Origin: Campylobacter sp. RM16189
GTDB lineage: Bacteria; Campylobacterota; Campylobacteria; Campylobacterales; Campylobacteraceae
Assembly (NCBI RefSeq): GCF_012978815.1
Contig: NZ_LIWR01000009.1
Coordinates: forward strand, 1-41,046
Length of the DNA: 41,046 nt
Direction: 5' to 3'
In this document: piece after piece, positions 33,162 through 41,046 of the stretch
How positions within the stretch are numbered: the stretch's first letter is position 1
How the letters are laid out: each line of letters opens with the position of its first letter
Notes under the pieces: generated by a model
The model's input: the letters and a program-made list of their open reading frames with translations, nothing else
The model's database searches: none
Told to the model about the DNA's origin: nothing
Position numbers and translations under genes: made by a program

Positions 33162-34502
33162 CTACATCCACTCTAAAACTTGAGTGATATCGCTTGTGAT
33201 GAAGCACTTTAGTCCTTGGCTGTCAAGTGGTTTTGAAGGGATGATAGCATTTTTAAATTTCTGTGTTTTGGCTTCTTTAAGGCGCTGATCGAGGTTAAAA
33301 ACTTCTCTTATCTCACCATTTAGGCTAAGCTCACCTATAAATACACTCTCTTTACTGATTGGACGATTTTTAAAGCTGCTTATGATAGCTGCCATTACGG
33401 CTAAATCAGCCGCCGTTTCGCTAACTTTTACTCCGCCTGAAACGTTTATAAACACATCATAGTGTCCAAGCGGAATTTCTAGCTTGCGTTCAAGAAGCGC
33501 CAGCAGCATATCAAGGCGGTTTTTCTCGTATCCCGTACTGCTTCGTTTCGGATAACTGCTTTCGCAAACCAAAGCTTGAATTTCAACGCTTAAAGCGCGC
33601 GAGCCTTCCATTATGATAGTGATCGCAGAGCCGCTAACCGCCTTACCACGTGTAAAAAATTTGCTTGAGACGTCATTTGCGCTTACGAGTCCTTGAGGAG
33701 TCATCTCAAAAATTCCAACTTCACTAGTCGAGCCGAAGCGATTTTTAAACCCTCTTAGCATCCTAAGTTCGCGGCTTGCATCACCTTCGAAGTAAAGCAC
33801 CACATCCACCATGTGTTCAAGTATCCTAGGCCCTGCGATAGAGCCGTCTTTGGTAATGTGTCCGATGATAAAAACGCAGATATTTTCGTTTTTGGCTAGG
33901 CGCATAAGCTCAAAAGTTATCTCGCGCACTTGCGATACTGAGCCAGGAGCTGAAGCTATCTTTTCAGAATAAAGCGTCTGGATGGAGTCGATAACAAGTA
34001 CTTTATAATCATTTTTTCTAACTTCAGCCATGATGTTTTCAAGTAAAATTTCAGTGAGTAGAAAAAGTCCGTCTTGCACTGCATTTAGCCTATCGGCTCT
34101 GATTTTGATCTGGCTTGCGCTCTCTTCACCGCTTACATAAAGGGTTTTTTTGTCTTGCGAGGCTAAATTTGAAGCGATTTTTAGAAGCAAGGTCGATTTG
34201 CCTATGCCCGGGCTTCCGCCGATTAATACTAGTGAGCCTTCCACTATCCCTCCGCCAAGCACCAAATCAAGCTCTTTATCCTGTGTACTTATGCGTGAAA
34301 TTTGCTCGATCTTTATATCTTTTATCTCTTTTGCAAGAGTTTGTGAGCTTGAAGCTTTTGAGATCTCATTTAACACTTTTATCTGAGTTTGATTAAGCTC
34401 CATAAAGCTATCCCAAGAGCCGCATTCTGGGCATTTGCCTACCCATTTACTCTGCTGATTCCCACATGCTTGACATTCAAAAATAGTTTTTGCTTTCGCC
34501 AT
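33162..34502 (-). CDS. radA: DNA repair protein RadA (Sms)
   Basis: This 446-residue RecA-related helicase aids branch migration in recombination. It has an N-terminal C4 zinc finger (C10, C13, C24, C27), a RecA-like ATPase with Walker A IGGSPGIGKSTLLL (K102), the RadA-specific KNRFG motif in FKNRFGSTSEVGIF, and a C-terminal Lon-protease-like domain without the catalytic serine-lysine pair. Length and order are standard. In C. jejuni it lies next to ftsY; here brnQ is placed between them. A TATAAT on the minus strand at 34519-34524 is very close to the ATG. Confidence 0.96.
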   Translation of the reverse strand: MAKAKTIFECQACGNQQSKWVGKCPECGSWDSFMELNQTQIKVLNEISKASSSQTLAKEIKDIKIEQISRISTQDKELDLVLGGGIVEGSLVLIGGSPGIGKSTLLLKIASNLASQDKKTLYVSGEESASQIKIRADRLNAVQDGLFLLTEILLENIMAEVRKNDYKVLVIDSIQTLYSEKIASAPGSVSQVREITFELMRLAKNENICVFIIGHITKDGSIAGPRILEHMVDVVLYFEGDASRELRMLRGFKNRFGSTSEVGIFEMTPQGLVSANDVSSKFFTRGKAVSGSAITIIMEGSRALSVEIQALVCESSYPKRSSTGYEKNRLDMLLALLERKLEIPLGHYDVFINVSGGVKVSETAADLAVMAAIISSFKNRPISKESVFIGELSLNGEIREVFNLDQRLKEAKTQKFKNAIIPSKPLDSQGLKCFITSDITQVLEWM

Positions 34503-34676
34503 TTTTATCCTTTTTGAAATTATACTTAAGATTTATAAAATTTACTATTGCTTTAAATGGCGTATAAATTTGATCTAAATATCAATAAATTAGCTATTTG
34601 AATTTCAAAATGAAACATAAATTAAAATTTTTTAAGAAATATCAATATAATAAATAATTTTTAAACTTAATAAAAA

Positions 34677-34682
34677 TATAAT
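34677..34682 (+). promoter_or_regulatory. Candidate -10 of brnQ
   Basis: A consensus TATAAT lies 31 bases before the preferred ATG (34713), at the end of a nearly pure A/T stretch of about 130 bases. A second TATAAT occurs at 34646-34651. The nearer one gives a leader of about 24 bases that includes the GGAG ribosome site. Confidence 0.45.
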
Positions 34683-34712
34683 TCATGATTAAAAGTTTTA
34701 ATGGAGTGTCTT

Positions 34713-36044
34713 ATGAAACCTGGTTTAAGTAAAAAACAGTTTATGGCTATATCTTTAACACTCTTTGCTATGTTTTTTGGAGCGGGAAATTTTATCTTTC
34801 CTCCAAATTTAGGCAAAGAGGCCGGAGATAATTTTTATATGGCTATTATGTTCTTTTGTGCTACAGCCGTATTGCTTCCAGTGCTTGGAGTAGCAGGCAT
34901 AGCTAGAGCTAAAGGCTTGCAAAATTTAGTTAGGCGAATAGATCCTGTATTTGCCTTTGTATTTACTGCGCTTTTATATCTTACGATAGGACCGCTTTTT
35001 GCGATACCAAGAGCTGCAAATATGCCATTTGATATCGCTATCAAGCCTTTTGTGCCTGATGGTAGCTTGCAAATTTGGTTGTTTGTATATTCGGCAGTAT
35101 ATTTTGCTTTAAATTACTATATCTGTCTTAATCCTTCGGCTCTTGTAAAGCTTCTTGGCAGATATCTCACTCCGCTTCTTTTATTGCTGATACTTTTGCT
35201 TTTTGGGGCGGGATTTTTATATCCGATAGGCGAATTTACCGCTCCTATGGGAGATTATGTAAATCACTCGGCATCAAAAGGGTTTGTCGAGGGCTATCAG
35301 ACTATGGATGCTCTTGCGTCTTTGGCTTTCGGAATTATAGTTATAAATGCCATTAAGGATGTAGGCGTAAAAAACGAGAGGCATCTAGTTGTATCTACGA
35401 TAAAAGCCGGTATGATGGCGGGAATAATATTGATGGTGATATATTTGATGCTTGGTTACTTGGGTGCTACATCAGGAGAGCTTTTTAAGGATACTCCGGA
35501 TATCAATGGAGCCGCTTTGCTCTCTAAAATAAGTGATCACTATTTCGGTAAAATCGGTGTCGTAATACTAGGAAGCGCATTTTTGCTAGCTTGTCTTACA
35601 ACTACTTTAGGGCTTATAACTTCTGCTAGCGAGTATTTTGAGGAGCTAAGTAAAGGCAAGGTAAAATATAAAACTTGGGTAATTTTATGGTGTTTAATCG
35701 GTTTTGCGGTGGCAAATTTCGGGCTTACTACCATTATAAAAGGTAGCATTCCGGTTCTTGTGGCCATATATCCTGTATCGATAATTTTAATAATTTTATC
35801 TCTAATAAATCCGATAATAGACTCAAGCAAGATAGTTTATAGATCCTGCGTATATACTTGTGTAATTATCGGAGTAGTAAACGGACTTGATATTATAAAT
35901 ATATCTATACCTTTTTTGACTCCTTTTGTTAAGACTATGCCGTTTTATGACTCTATGCTTGGTTGGATAGTGCCTAGCTTGGTAGTATTTGCGCTTAGTT
36001 ATATATCATATTTAATGTTTCATAAGAGAGAAGGAAGCTATTAA
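34713..36044 (+). CDS. brnQ: Branched-chain amino acid:cation symporter BrnQ
   Basis: This protein has 443 residues and about twelve membrane helices. LIVCS-family marks are the opening MAISLTLFAMFFGAGNFIFPP and LYLTIGPLFAIPRAANMPFD, near residues 85-104. It imports leucine, isoleucine and valine with a cation. I choose the ATG at 34713: GGAG at 34703-34706 lies at the right distance, and that same GGAG would be inside the gene if the in-frame ATG at 34701 were used. It is a one-gene unit ending in a strong hairpin shared with ftsY. Confidence 0.93.
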   Translation: MKPGLSKKQFMAISLTLFAMFFGAGNFIFPPNLGKEAGDNFYMAIMFFCATAVLLPVLGVAGIARAKGLQNLVRRIDPVFAFVFTALLYLTIGPLFAIPRAANMPFDIAIKPFVPDGSLQIWLFVYSAVYFALNYYICLNPSALVKLLGRYLTPLLLLLILLLFGAGFLYPIGEFTAPMGDYVNHSASKGFVEGYQTMDALASLAFGIIVINAIKDVGVKNERHLVVSTIKAGMMAGIILMVIYLMLGYLGATSGELFKDTPDINGAALLSKISDHYFGKIGVVILGSAFLLACLTTTLGLITSASEYFEELSKGKVKYKTWVILWCLIGFAVANFGLTTIIKGSIPVLVAIYPVSIILIILSLINPIIDSSKIVYRSCVYTCVIIGVVNGLDIINISIPFLTPFVKTMPFYDSMLGWIVPSLVVFALSYISYLMFHKREGSY

Positions 36045-36048
36045 GAGT

Positions 36049-36075
36049 AAATTCGGCGATATTTTCGCCGAATTT
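36049..36075. terminator. Bidirectional terminator between brnQ and ftsY
   Basis: AAATTCGGCGA (36049-36059) and TCGCCGAATTT (36065-36075) form a perfect 11-base stem around a five-base loop, with T runs at the 3' side in both reading directions. It serves brnQ on the plus strand and the ftsY operon on the minus strand. The ftsY stop codon overlaps its right edge. Confidence 0.88.
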
Positions 36076-36944
36076 TAACTATAAATTTCATCTACTAAAG
36101 TATCTATAAATTCCTTAGGTTCAAATTTTATCAGATCATCCATCTTTTCGCCTGCGCCTATAAATAAAATAGGAAGCTCTAAGTCTCTTGCCACACCAAA
36201 TAAAGCACCTCCTTTTGGAGTGCCATCAAGCTTGGTTATTATAACCCCATCAAGCTTTACTATATCGTTAAATGCTTTTGCTTGGGCTAGACCGGCATTG
36301 CCTTGAGTTCCGTCTAAGATCAAAATTTTGCGGTGTGGTGCATTTTCATAGGCTTTTTGGCTTATTCTTACGATCTTGCTAAGCTCATTTGCTAAATTTG
36401 TTTGATTCTGCAAGCGTCCGGCAGTATCTAGGATGACATTATCTATGTTTTTAGCTATTGCGGAGCTTATCGTATCAAAAGCTACTGCTGATGGATCATG
36501 CCCTTGCTGTGTGGCGACTATAGGCACATTTAGGCGAATCGACCACTGTCTAAGCTGCTCTATGGCTCCTGCTCTAAATGTATCACAAGCGCCTAGAATA
36601 ACGCTTTTGTTTGAATTTTTATATAAATTTGCAAGCTTTGCTATCGTGGTTGTCTTGCCTGCTCCGTTTACGCCAAGAATAATTTCTACGAATGGCTTAT
36701 CTTGTTTGATTTGAGCCGCATTTTCATATATAAAATATGTGTTTAAAATTCTTTTTAAATCATCTTTTTTTACTTCGTCTTGAGGTGGCAGATAGTATAA
36801 AATTTCCTCTACTATCTCATAATCCACATCCGCTTCTAGCAAAATTTCTTCAAGTGCGTTTTTTGATATTTTTTTATCGGCTGGCTTAGATGATCTTATA
36901 GCCTCTAATGTCTTATCAAGACCTCTTTTTAAAAATCCAAACAT
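36075..36944 (-). CDS. ftsY: Signal recognition particle receptor FtsY
   Basis: This 289-residue SRP-family GTPase receives ribosome-nascent chain complexes at the inner membrane. It has an N domain (residues 1-80) and a G domain with GVNGAGKTTTIAK (91-103), the DTFRAGAIEQL insertion motif (121-131), DTAGRLQNQ, TKLDGTPKGG and the closing LPILFIGAGEKMDDL. The acidic A domain found in E. coli is absent, as is common in Epsilonproteobacteria. It overlaps the preceding lipoprotein gene by one base. Confidence 0.96.
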   Translation of the reverse strand: MFGFLKRGLDKTLEAIRSSKPADKKISKNALEEILLEADVDYEIVEEILYYLPPQDEVKKDDLKRILNTYFIYENAAQIKQDKPFVEIILGVNGAGKTTTIAKLANLYKNSNKSVILGACDTFRAGAIEQLRQWSIRLNVPIVATQQGHDPSAVAFDTISSAIAKNIDNVILDTAGRLQNQTNLANELSKIVRISQKAYENAPHRKILILDGTQGNAGLAQAKAFNDIVKLDGVIITKLDGTPKGGALFGVARDLELPILFIGAGEKMDDLIKFEPKEFIDTLVDEIYS

Positions 36945-37579
36945 CAGTTTATTACCTTTAATATATCATTTTCTAGCATCTCTTCTGGAACCAAGCCAAC
37001 ATAGTGAGTCGCGTATGTGCCATCGGCTCTATATAAAATCATATAAGGTATGCCAATAACCCCACCAAGAGATTTTGCAAAGTTAAAATTATTTTCGCCG
37101 TATGTTACGTCAAATTTGATTTTGTATCTATTGATAAAGGCCTCTATCTCCTCTTTTGTCTTATCCTCCATAAGGACGCTTATGATTTTTAGTTTGCCTC
37201 TAAATTTATCCTGAAGGTTGTTTAGATGAGGGATTTCCGCCTTGCAAGGAGGACACCATGTGGCAAAAAAGTTAAACAAAATCGCCTGATTGTTATTTTC
37301 GACTTTTAAACCTTTTTCAAATTTTTGAAGCTGTATTTTTTGCTCGTTTGTAAGCGTAAGCTCTATATGGTCATTATTGATAGTATCTTTTTGTGCTTCT
37401 GCTTGCTTAACTTCTTTAGCTTTTGTATCGTTTTTATTGCTTTCTGTTGTATTGGTAACTATGGTTATGTTATTTTCAGTTTTAGCAGAGGTAGATGATG
37501 GTGTGCTTTTTTTCTCACCGTTTTCGCATCCGCTTATAAAAAATAGTAAAAGTGCTATAATTGAGAGTTTAAATTTCAT
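36944..37579 (-). CDS. TlpA-like thioredoxin-fold lipoprotein
   Basis: This 211-residue protein has a lipoprotein signal with lipobox ISGC (lipidated C18). A low-complexity Thr/Ser/Asn/Lys linker runs to about residue 70, then a thioredoxin fold with the redox pair in FFATWCPPCKAEIPHLN (C109 and C112) and a GVIGIPYMILY segment holding the cis-proline. It probably reduces disulfides in the periplasm, as TlpA and ResA do for cytochrome c maturation, though the client is unknown. The Campylobacter gene next to ftsY is the same type. A TATAAT on the minus strand lies at 37615-37620. Confidence 0.9.
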   Translation of the reverse strand: MKFKLSIIALLLFFISGCENGEKKSTPSSTSAKTENNITIVTNTTESNKNDTKAKEVKQAEAQKDTINNDHIELTLTNEQKIQLQKFEKGLKVENNNQAILFNFFATWCPPCKAEIPHLNNLQDKFRGKLKIISVLMEDKTKEEIEAFINRYKIKFDVTYGENNFNFAKSLGGVIGIPYMILYRADGTYATHYVGLVPEEMLENDILKVIN

Positions 37580-37614
37580 ATAATTCCTATCTTAAAGTCT
37601 TAAATTTGGGTTGA

Positions 37615-37620
37615 ATTATA
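37615..37620 (-). promoter_or_regulatory. Candidate -10 for the lipoprotein-ftsY operon
   Basis: Read on the minus strand, TATAAT lies 36 bases before the ATG of the lipoprotein gene, inside the 70-base divergent gap. A plus-strand TATATAAAAT at 37628-37637 could serve the cyclo-ligase gene, but would give a leader of ten bases or less. Confidence 0.4.
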
Positions 37621-37649
37621 TCTTAAGTATATAAAATGAGTGTTAAATT

Positions 37650-38279
37650 TTGAAAAAAGAAAATTTTAGAAAACATATTAAAAATAGGCTTAAAACCGAG
37701 CTAAAATTTAGGGCCAGATGCTCGCATTACGGTATGTTTAAGCCGCTTTTAAAACTTCTTGAAAAATTTAATGCAAAAAGAGTATTAATCTTTAGTCCTC
37801 TTCCTAGTGAACCAAATTTGAATATTTTAAAGCGCACTTTAGTTAAGAAAGGTGAAATTTTTATTCCATTTATGTCAAATCTCAACTTAAAAATGGTAAA
37901 ATCAAGACTTCCGTTAGTGTGTTCTAAATTTGGCATAAAAGAGCCACTTGGCACCAAATTTTTCCAAAAACGGATAGACGTAGCTATTATTCCTGTCGTT
38001 GGGGTTGACGGAAATATGGCTAGGATAGGGCATGGTAAAGGTTTTTATGATAGATTTTTTGGAGATTTGCCTTACCGACCTATTGTGATATTTGTTCAGA
38101 TTAAAGATACTTTTATACATGAAATTATCACTGAAGATCACGATGTTCAATGTGATTTTTATATTACCCCAAGAAAAATTTATATAAAAAGAGGAATCTA
38201 TGATAGAGATTTTAGTAGGATTGGGGGCTGGTGCGGTAGGCGCTGGCGCAGGGTATCTTGTAGCAAAAAAGATAAATGA
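37650..38279 (+). CDS. 5-formyltetrahydrofolate cyclo-ligase family protein
   Basis: This 209-residue protein matches the ATP-dependent enzyme that turns 5-formyl-THF into 5,10-methenyl-THF. Family marks are an N-terminal basic segment (KKENFRKHIKNRLKTEL), the VLIFSPLPSEPNL block, and the glycine-rich DGNMARIGHGKGFYDRFF that holds the ATP and substrate loop. The start must be TTG at 37650, because the nearby ATG (37636) reads into a stop after five codons. The last 80 bases overlap rny in another frame, adding a Gly/Arg-rich tail of about 26 residues beyond where the fold should end. Confidence 0.83.
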   Translation: MKKENFRKHIKNRLKTELKFRARCSHYGMFKPLLKLLEKFNAKRVLIFSPLPSEPNLNILKRTLVKKGEIFIPFMSNLNLKMVKSRLPLVCSKFGIKEPLGTKFFQKRIDVAIIPVVGVDGNMARIGHGKGFYDRFFGDLPYRPIVIFVQIKDTFIHEIITEDHDVQCDFYITPRKIYIKRGIYDRDFSRIGGWCGRRWRRVSCSKKDK

Positions 38280-39753
38280 TGCTAACTACAATATATTTTT
38301 AGAGCAGGCAAAAGCAAAAGCAAAAGCGATAGAATACGAAGCTGAGCTTACGCTTAAAAATTCTAAAATTTCAGTCCAAGAGGCTGAATTTGAAGCTAAA
38401 AAGAAGTATGACGATAAGACGGTAAAACTTCAAAAAGATTATGTCCAAAAATTTGACGAACTTACCAAAAGAGAGCAGGCTCTTTTGAATGAACAAGAAA
38501 TTTTAAAAGAGAGCAAGAGCGAGCTTGATATATCTAAGCTGGAGGCTAAAAATTTATACGAAGAGGGCTTAAGCCTAAAGAATAACTATCAGGTAAAACT
38601 ACAAGAGGCGCTAAAGGTGCTAGAACATGCAGCAGGACTTACCGAGGCTGAGGCCAGGGAAGAGGTGCTAAAGAAAGTCGAGGAAAAGAGCCGCGCAGAT
38701 ATCGCTCATATAGTTAGAAAACATGAAGAAGAGGCTAAAAGAGAGGCTAAAAAGAGGGTTAATTATATCCTTGCGCAGGCTACATCGAGGTTTGCCGGAG
38801 AATTTGCAGCCGAGCGTCTAATAAATGTCGTAAATATTAAAAATGACGAACTAAAGGGTAGAATCATCGGAAAAGAAGGGCGTAATATAAAAACCCTTGA
38901 GATGGTTTTGGGCGTAGATATCATTATAGACGACACTCCGCATGCGATAATCTTAAGCAGTTTTAATTTATATCGCCGTGCGATTGCGACAAGAGTTATA
39001 GAGCTTTTGGTTGAGGATGGTAGAATCCAGCCGGCAAGGATAGAGGATATCCATAAAAAAGTTACCGAGGAATTTGAGGCTAGCATCTTAGAAGAAGGTG
39101 AAAATATCGTAATTGATCTAGGACTTAGCAAGATGCATCCCGAGATTGTTAAACTTATAGGAAAGCTTAAATTTAGAGCAAGCTACGGACAAAACGCTTT
39201 AGCTCACAGTCTTGAGGTGGCTCACCTTGCAGGAATTATCGCCGCTGAAACAGGTGGAGATGAGAAACTCGCAAAAAGAGCTGGAATACTTCACGATATC
39301 GGCAAAGCACTAACACATGAATATGAGGGAAGTCACGTAGATCTTGGCGCTGAAATTTGCAAACGTTATAAAGAGCATCCGGTCGTAATAAACGCCATAT
39401 ATGCTCACCATGGGCACGAAGAGGCTACAAGTGTAGAGAGTGCTGCTGTGTGTGCGGCCGATACTCTGTCGGCAGCTCGTCCTGGCGCTAGACGCGAAGT
39501 GCTTGAGAGCTTTTTAAAACGCGTTGAAGAGATAGAGGAGATAGCAAAGAGTAAAAACGGTATAAAGCAAGCTTATGCTATAAATGCGGGTCGTGAGATA
39601 CGCGTCATAGCCAATGCTAAGCTGATAAACGATGATGAAGCGGTGCTTGTGGCTAAAGAGATAGCTCAAGAGATCGAAGAGAAAGTACAATATCCTGGCG
39701 AGATAAAAGTAAATGTTATTAGAGAGATTCGCGCTGTAGATTTCGCGAAGTAG
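38200..39753 (+). CDS. rny: Ribonuclease Y
   Basis: This 517-residue membrane-anchored endoribonuclease takes part in mRNA decay. It has an N-terminal membrane helix with a glycine-rich face (residues 2-23), a long charged coiled coil (about 30-200), a KH RNA-binding domain with GRIIGKEGRNIKTLEMVLG, and an HD hydrolase domain with HSLEVAHLAG and GILHDIGKALTHE. AGAGGAATCT precedes the ATG, so the start is secure even though it lies inside the cyclo-ligase gene. Length and order are standard for the family. Confidence 0.96.
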   Translation: MIEILVGLGAGAVGAGAGYLVAKKINDANYNIFLEQAKAKAKAIEYEAELTLKNSKISVQEAEFEAKKKYDDKTVKLQKDYVQKFDELTKREQALLNEQEILKESKSELDISKLEAKNLYEEGLSLKNNYQVKLQEALKVLEHAAGLTEAEAREEVLKKVEEKSRADIAHIVRKHEEEAKREAKKRVNYILAQATSRFAGEFAAERLINVVNIKNDELKGRIIGKEGRNIKTLEMVLGVDIIIDDTPHAIILSSFNLYRRAIATRVIELLVEDGRIQPARIEDIHKKVTEEFEASILEEGENIVIDLGLSKMHPEIVKLIGKLKFRASYGQNALAHSLEVAHLAGIIAAETGGDEKLAKRAGILHDIGKALTHEYEGSHVDLGAEICKRYKEHPVVINAIYAHHGHEEATSVESAAVCAADTLSAARPGARREVLESFLKRVEEIEEIAKSKNGIKQAYAINAGREIRVIANAKLINDDEAVLVAKEIAQEIEEKVQYPGEIKVNVIREIRAVDFAK

Positions 39754-39758
39754 GTCAT

Positions 39759-40352
39759 ATGATGAAAAAAATTTTAATGTTGATTTTTGGAATTTCATTA
39801 TTGTTTTCTAATGATGAGCTTGTGCTTGACGCTTCTAATTCATTTACTCTAACAATGCGTAAAAATCATAGAGCACCTATTAATGCGTTAATGCAAAATG
39901 CAAAAGCCGTGGTTATCTTCCCTAAAGTTACTAAAGTCGGATTGATTTTGGGGGGCATGCATGGCAATGGTATTATGGTTGTTGGAAGTCCATATAGTCC
40001 TAGTGAAATTTGGTCTGTTAGTATAGGTGGCGGAAGTATAGGGCTTCAGATAGGATATGAAAATAGCTCGCTTGTGATTTTTATACTAAAAGAGAGTATT
40101 GTTTCTGATATTAAAGATGCCAAGATAACTTTAAAAGCCGATGCTTCATTTGCATTTGGGGAGATAGGTCAAAACTACGGTAAAATTAGTGATTTTAAAT
40201 TTTCAAGCAGTATATATGCTTATGCCAGTAATGATGGATTTTTTGCAGGAGCTAGCTTTGGCGGTGCCGTGATATCAAAAAGCGATACAAATGAACTTAA
40301 TAAAAATTCATACGGCTACTCTTCACTACTAAATTCTTTCTCTAAATTCTAA
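39759..40352 (+). CDS. SYLF/Ysc84-domain secreted lipid-binding-like protein
   Basis: This 197-residue protein has an N-terminal signal peptide (MKKILMLIFGISLLFS) and a SYLF (Ysc84) domain: AVVIFPKVTKVGLILGGMHG, GGSIGLQIGYENSSLVIFIL, KADASFAFGEIGQNYG and IYAYASNDGFFAGASFGGAVI. Eukaryotic relatives bind phosphoinositides and actin; bacterial members are exported proteins of unclear use. Two ATGs stand together at 39759 and 39762, and the second is better spaced from AGG at 39752-39754. It lies five bases after rny and is likely co-transcribed. A run of six G bases (39950-39955) is in the coding part. Confidence 0.86.
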   Translation: MMKKILMLIFGISLLFSNDELVLDASNSFTLTMRKNHRAPINALMQNAKAVVIFPKVTKVGLILGGMHGNGIMVVGSPYSPSEIWSVSIGGGSIGLQIGYENSSLVIFILKESIVSDIKDAKITLKADASFAFGEIGQNYGKISDFKFSSSIYAYASNDGFFAGASFGGAVISKSDTNELNKNSYGYSSLLNSFSKF

Positions 40353-40361
40353 GGATAAAAT

Positions 40362-40937
40362 TTGCAAGAAATGTTTACATCGCTATCCACATATGGATAT
40401 GCAATTTTATTTTTATACTCTCTTGGCGGAGGAATGGTGGCTATAATAGCTGCGGGAATTTTAAGCTATACTGGCAAGATGGATTTGACCACAAGCATTA
40501 TTGTTGCATCCATAGCAAATGCTTTGGGTGATACTATGCTTATATATTTAAGCAGATACAATAAACATATGATAATGCCCTATTTAAAGAACCACAAGCG
40601 AAAATTAGCATTTTCTCATATACTTATGAAAAAATATGGAGATAGGATAGTTTTTATTCAAAAATTTATATATGGTGTAAAAACCTTAGTTCCTATCGCC
40701 ATAGGACTTACAAAGTATTCTTTTGTCAAATTTAGTATTTTAAACGTAATAAGCTCTATTGTGTGGGCTGTTATTCTTGGTGTAGGAAGCTTTTATATGG
40801 GAGAAATTTTTACAAATGCCATTTCTTACTTTAGCTCTCATGGATGGATCATGCCTATAGTAATGTTTATTCTATTTGCTTCTATTTGGATGTATCTACA
40901 AAAAGTTACAAAAAAAAGGGATATTAGACAAAAATAG
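40362..40937 (+). CDS. DedA-family membrane protein
   Basis: This 191-residue protein has about five membrane segments and the DedA/SNARE-associated core: ILFLYSLGGGMVAIIAAGIL, ANALGDTMLIYLSRY, the FIQKFIYGVKTLVPIAIGL block (equivalent to the F..R..P.vR motif, here lacking the usual second arginine), and YSFVKFSILNVISSIVW. DedA proteins recycle or flip lipid carriers and support envelope integrity; the exact substrate here is unknown. AAGGA at 40351-40355 fits the TTG start at 40362 better than the ATG at 40371. It ends the rny group and matches C. jejuni order. Confidence 0.84.
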   Translation: MQEMFTSLSTYGYAILFLYSLGGGMVAIIAAGILSYTGKMDLTTSIIVASIANALGDTMLIYLSRYNKHMIMPYLKNHKRKLAFSHILMKKYGDRIVFIQKFIYGVKTLVPIAIGLTKYSFVKFSILNVISSIVWAVILGVGSFYMGEIFTNAISYFSSHGWIMPIVMFILFASIWMYLQKVTKKRDIRQK

Positions 40938-40957
40938 TATTTTGATTAAAATTTTAT

Positions 40958-40991
40958 ACGCTTAGACTAATTTTTAGCTTAGTTTAAGCGT
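40958..40991. terminator. Terminator-like hairpin near the right end
   Basis: ACGCTTAGACTAA (40958-40970) pairs with TTAGTTTAAGCGT (40979-40991) over 13 bases with a single G-T pair and an eight-base loop. There is no true T run on the plus side. It is well placed to end the rny-DedA transcript and perhaps a convergent minus-strand gene. Confidence 0.5.
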
Positions 40992-41046
40992 CATTTCTAT
41001 ATACTTCAATTTCCGCTTCATAGAAAGCAAGTTTTTTAATTTACTA
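40974..41046 (-). CDS. Possible C-terminal end of a minus-strand gene (partial)
   Basis: Of the three minus-strand frames at the right edge only one stays open from the window end, for 23 codons, to a TAA at 40974-40976. The encoded tail is basic (SMKRKLKYIEMTLKLS). The stop lies inside the hairpin, a common layout for convergent genes. The stretch is too short to name, and a non-coding reading cannot be excluded. Confidence 0.3.
   Translation of the reverse strand, partial: SKLKNLLSMKRKLKYIEMTLKLS

Noticed and set aside
34701..34712. ATG four codons upstream in brnQ
   Set aside because: Using it would put the GGAG ribosome site inside the coding sequence and leave no site upstream.
39950..39955. 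Run of six G bases in the SYLF gene as a phase-variation tract
   Set aside because: Campylobacter contingency tracts are usually eight or more G bases; six is within chance range.

Overview
The window is AT-rich, densely packed chromosome from a Campylobacter-type Epsilonproteobacterium. Two blocks match Campylobacter jejuni gene order as I remember it: phosphohexomutase, fliL, acpS and a small membrane protein (the Cj1407-Cj1410 neighbourhood), and radA, ftsY, thioredoxin lipoprotein, formyltetrahydrofolate cyclo-ligase, rny and a DedA protein (Cj1205-Cj1210). Many sap-type S-layer genes point to an S-layer-bearing species, of the kind seen in C. fetus, C. rectus or C. showae. The S-layer protein is not the C. 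fetus SapA sequence I know, so I leave the species open.

Layout. (1) 1-4205, plus strand: the end of a sensor histidine kinase, a TRIC/UPF0126 membrane protein, argD, a MidA-type methyltransferase and a fumarylacetoacetase-family enzyme. The last four form a tight operon. (2) 4214-5528, minus strand: a small membrane protein, acpS and fliL. (3) 5586-6056: ybaK, divergent from fliL. (4) 6114-19444, plus strand: a long O-polysaccharide cluster. It holds a phosphohexomutase, manC, gmd and rmd (GDP-mannose to GDP-D-rhamnose), a short initiating sugar transferase, the ABC exporter wzm/wzt with a polysaccharide-binding Wzt tail, a WbdD-like methyltransferase, and four glycosyltransferase domains in three proteins. 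The simplest reading is an ABC-exported D-rhamnan, or a mannose/rhamnose chain, capped by methylation. (5) 19434-24814, minus strand: a type I secretion operon, sapC-sapD-sapE-sapF in C. fetus terms. (6) 25160-29905, plus strand: a 1581-residue cysteine-free RTX S-layer protein, divergent from sapC, behind a strong extended -10 promoter and a structured leader. (7) 30025-30546: a coiled-coil protein of unknown function behind a clean sigma-54 promoter. (8) 30584-33034, minus strand: an SGNH/MBOAT pair for surface O-acylation. (9) 33162-41046: conserved housekeeping genes, with brnQ between radA and ftsY.

How the parts work together. In C. fetus the S-layer protein is exported by a SapDEF type I system and attaches to a serotype-specific LPS O-chain. 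Here the secretion operon, the S-layer gene, the O-chain biosynthesis and export genes and a possible O-acetylation pair lie side by side in about 27 kb. The region reads as one cell-surface assembly island between core genes.

The most unusual feature is the sapC product. Its C-terminal 220 residues are an ordinary SapC domain. Its N-terminal 110 or so residues resemble a REP-associated (Y1/HUH) transposase domain that has lost its catalytic residues. The canonical SapC start inside the gene keeps its own ribosome-binding site. I found no tRNA, rRNA, CRISPR array or intact insertion sequence.
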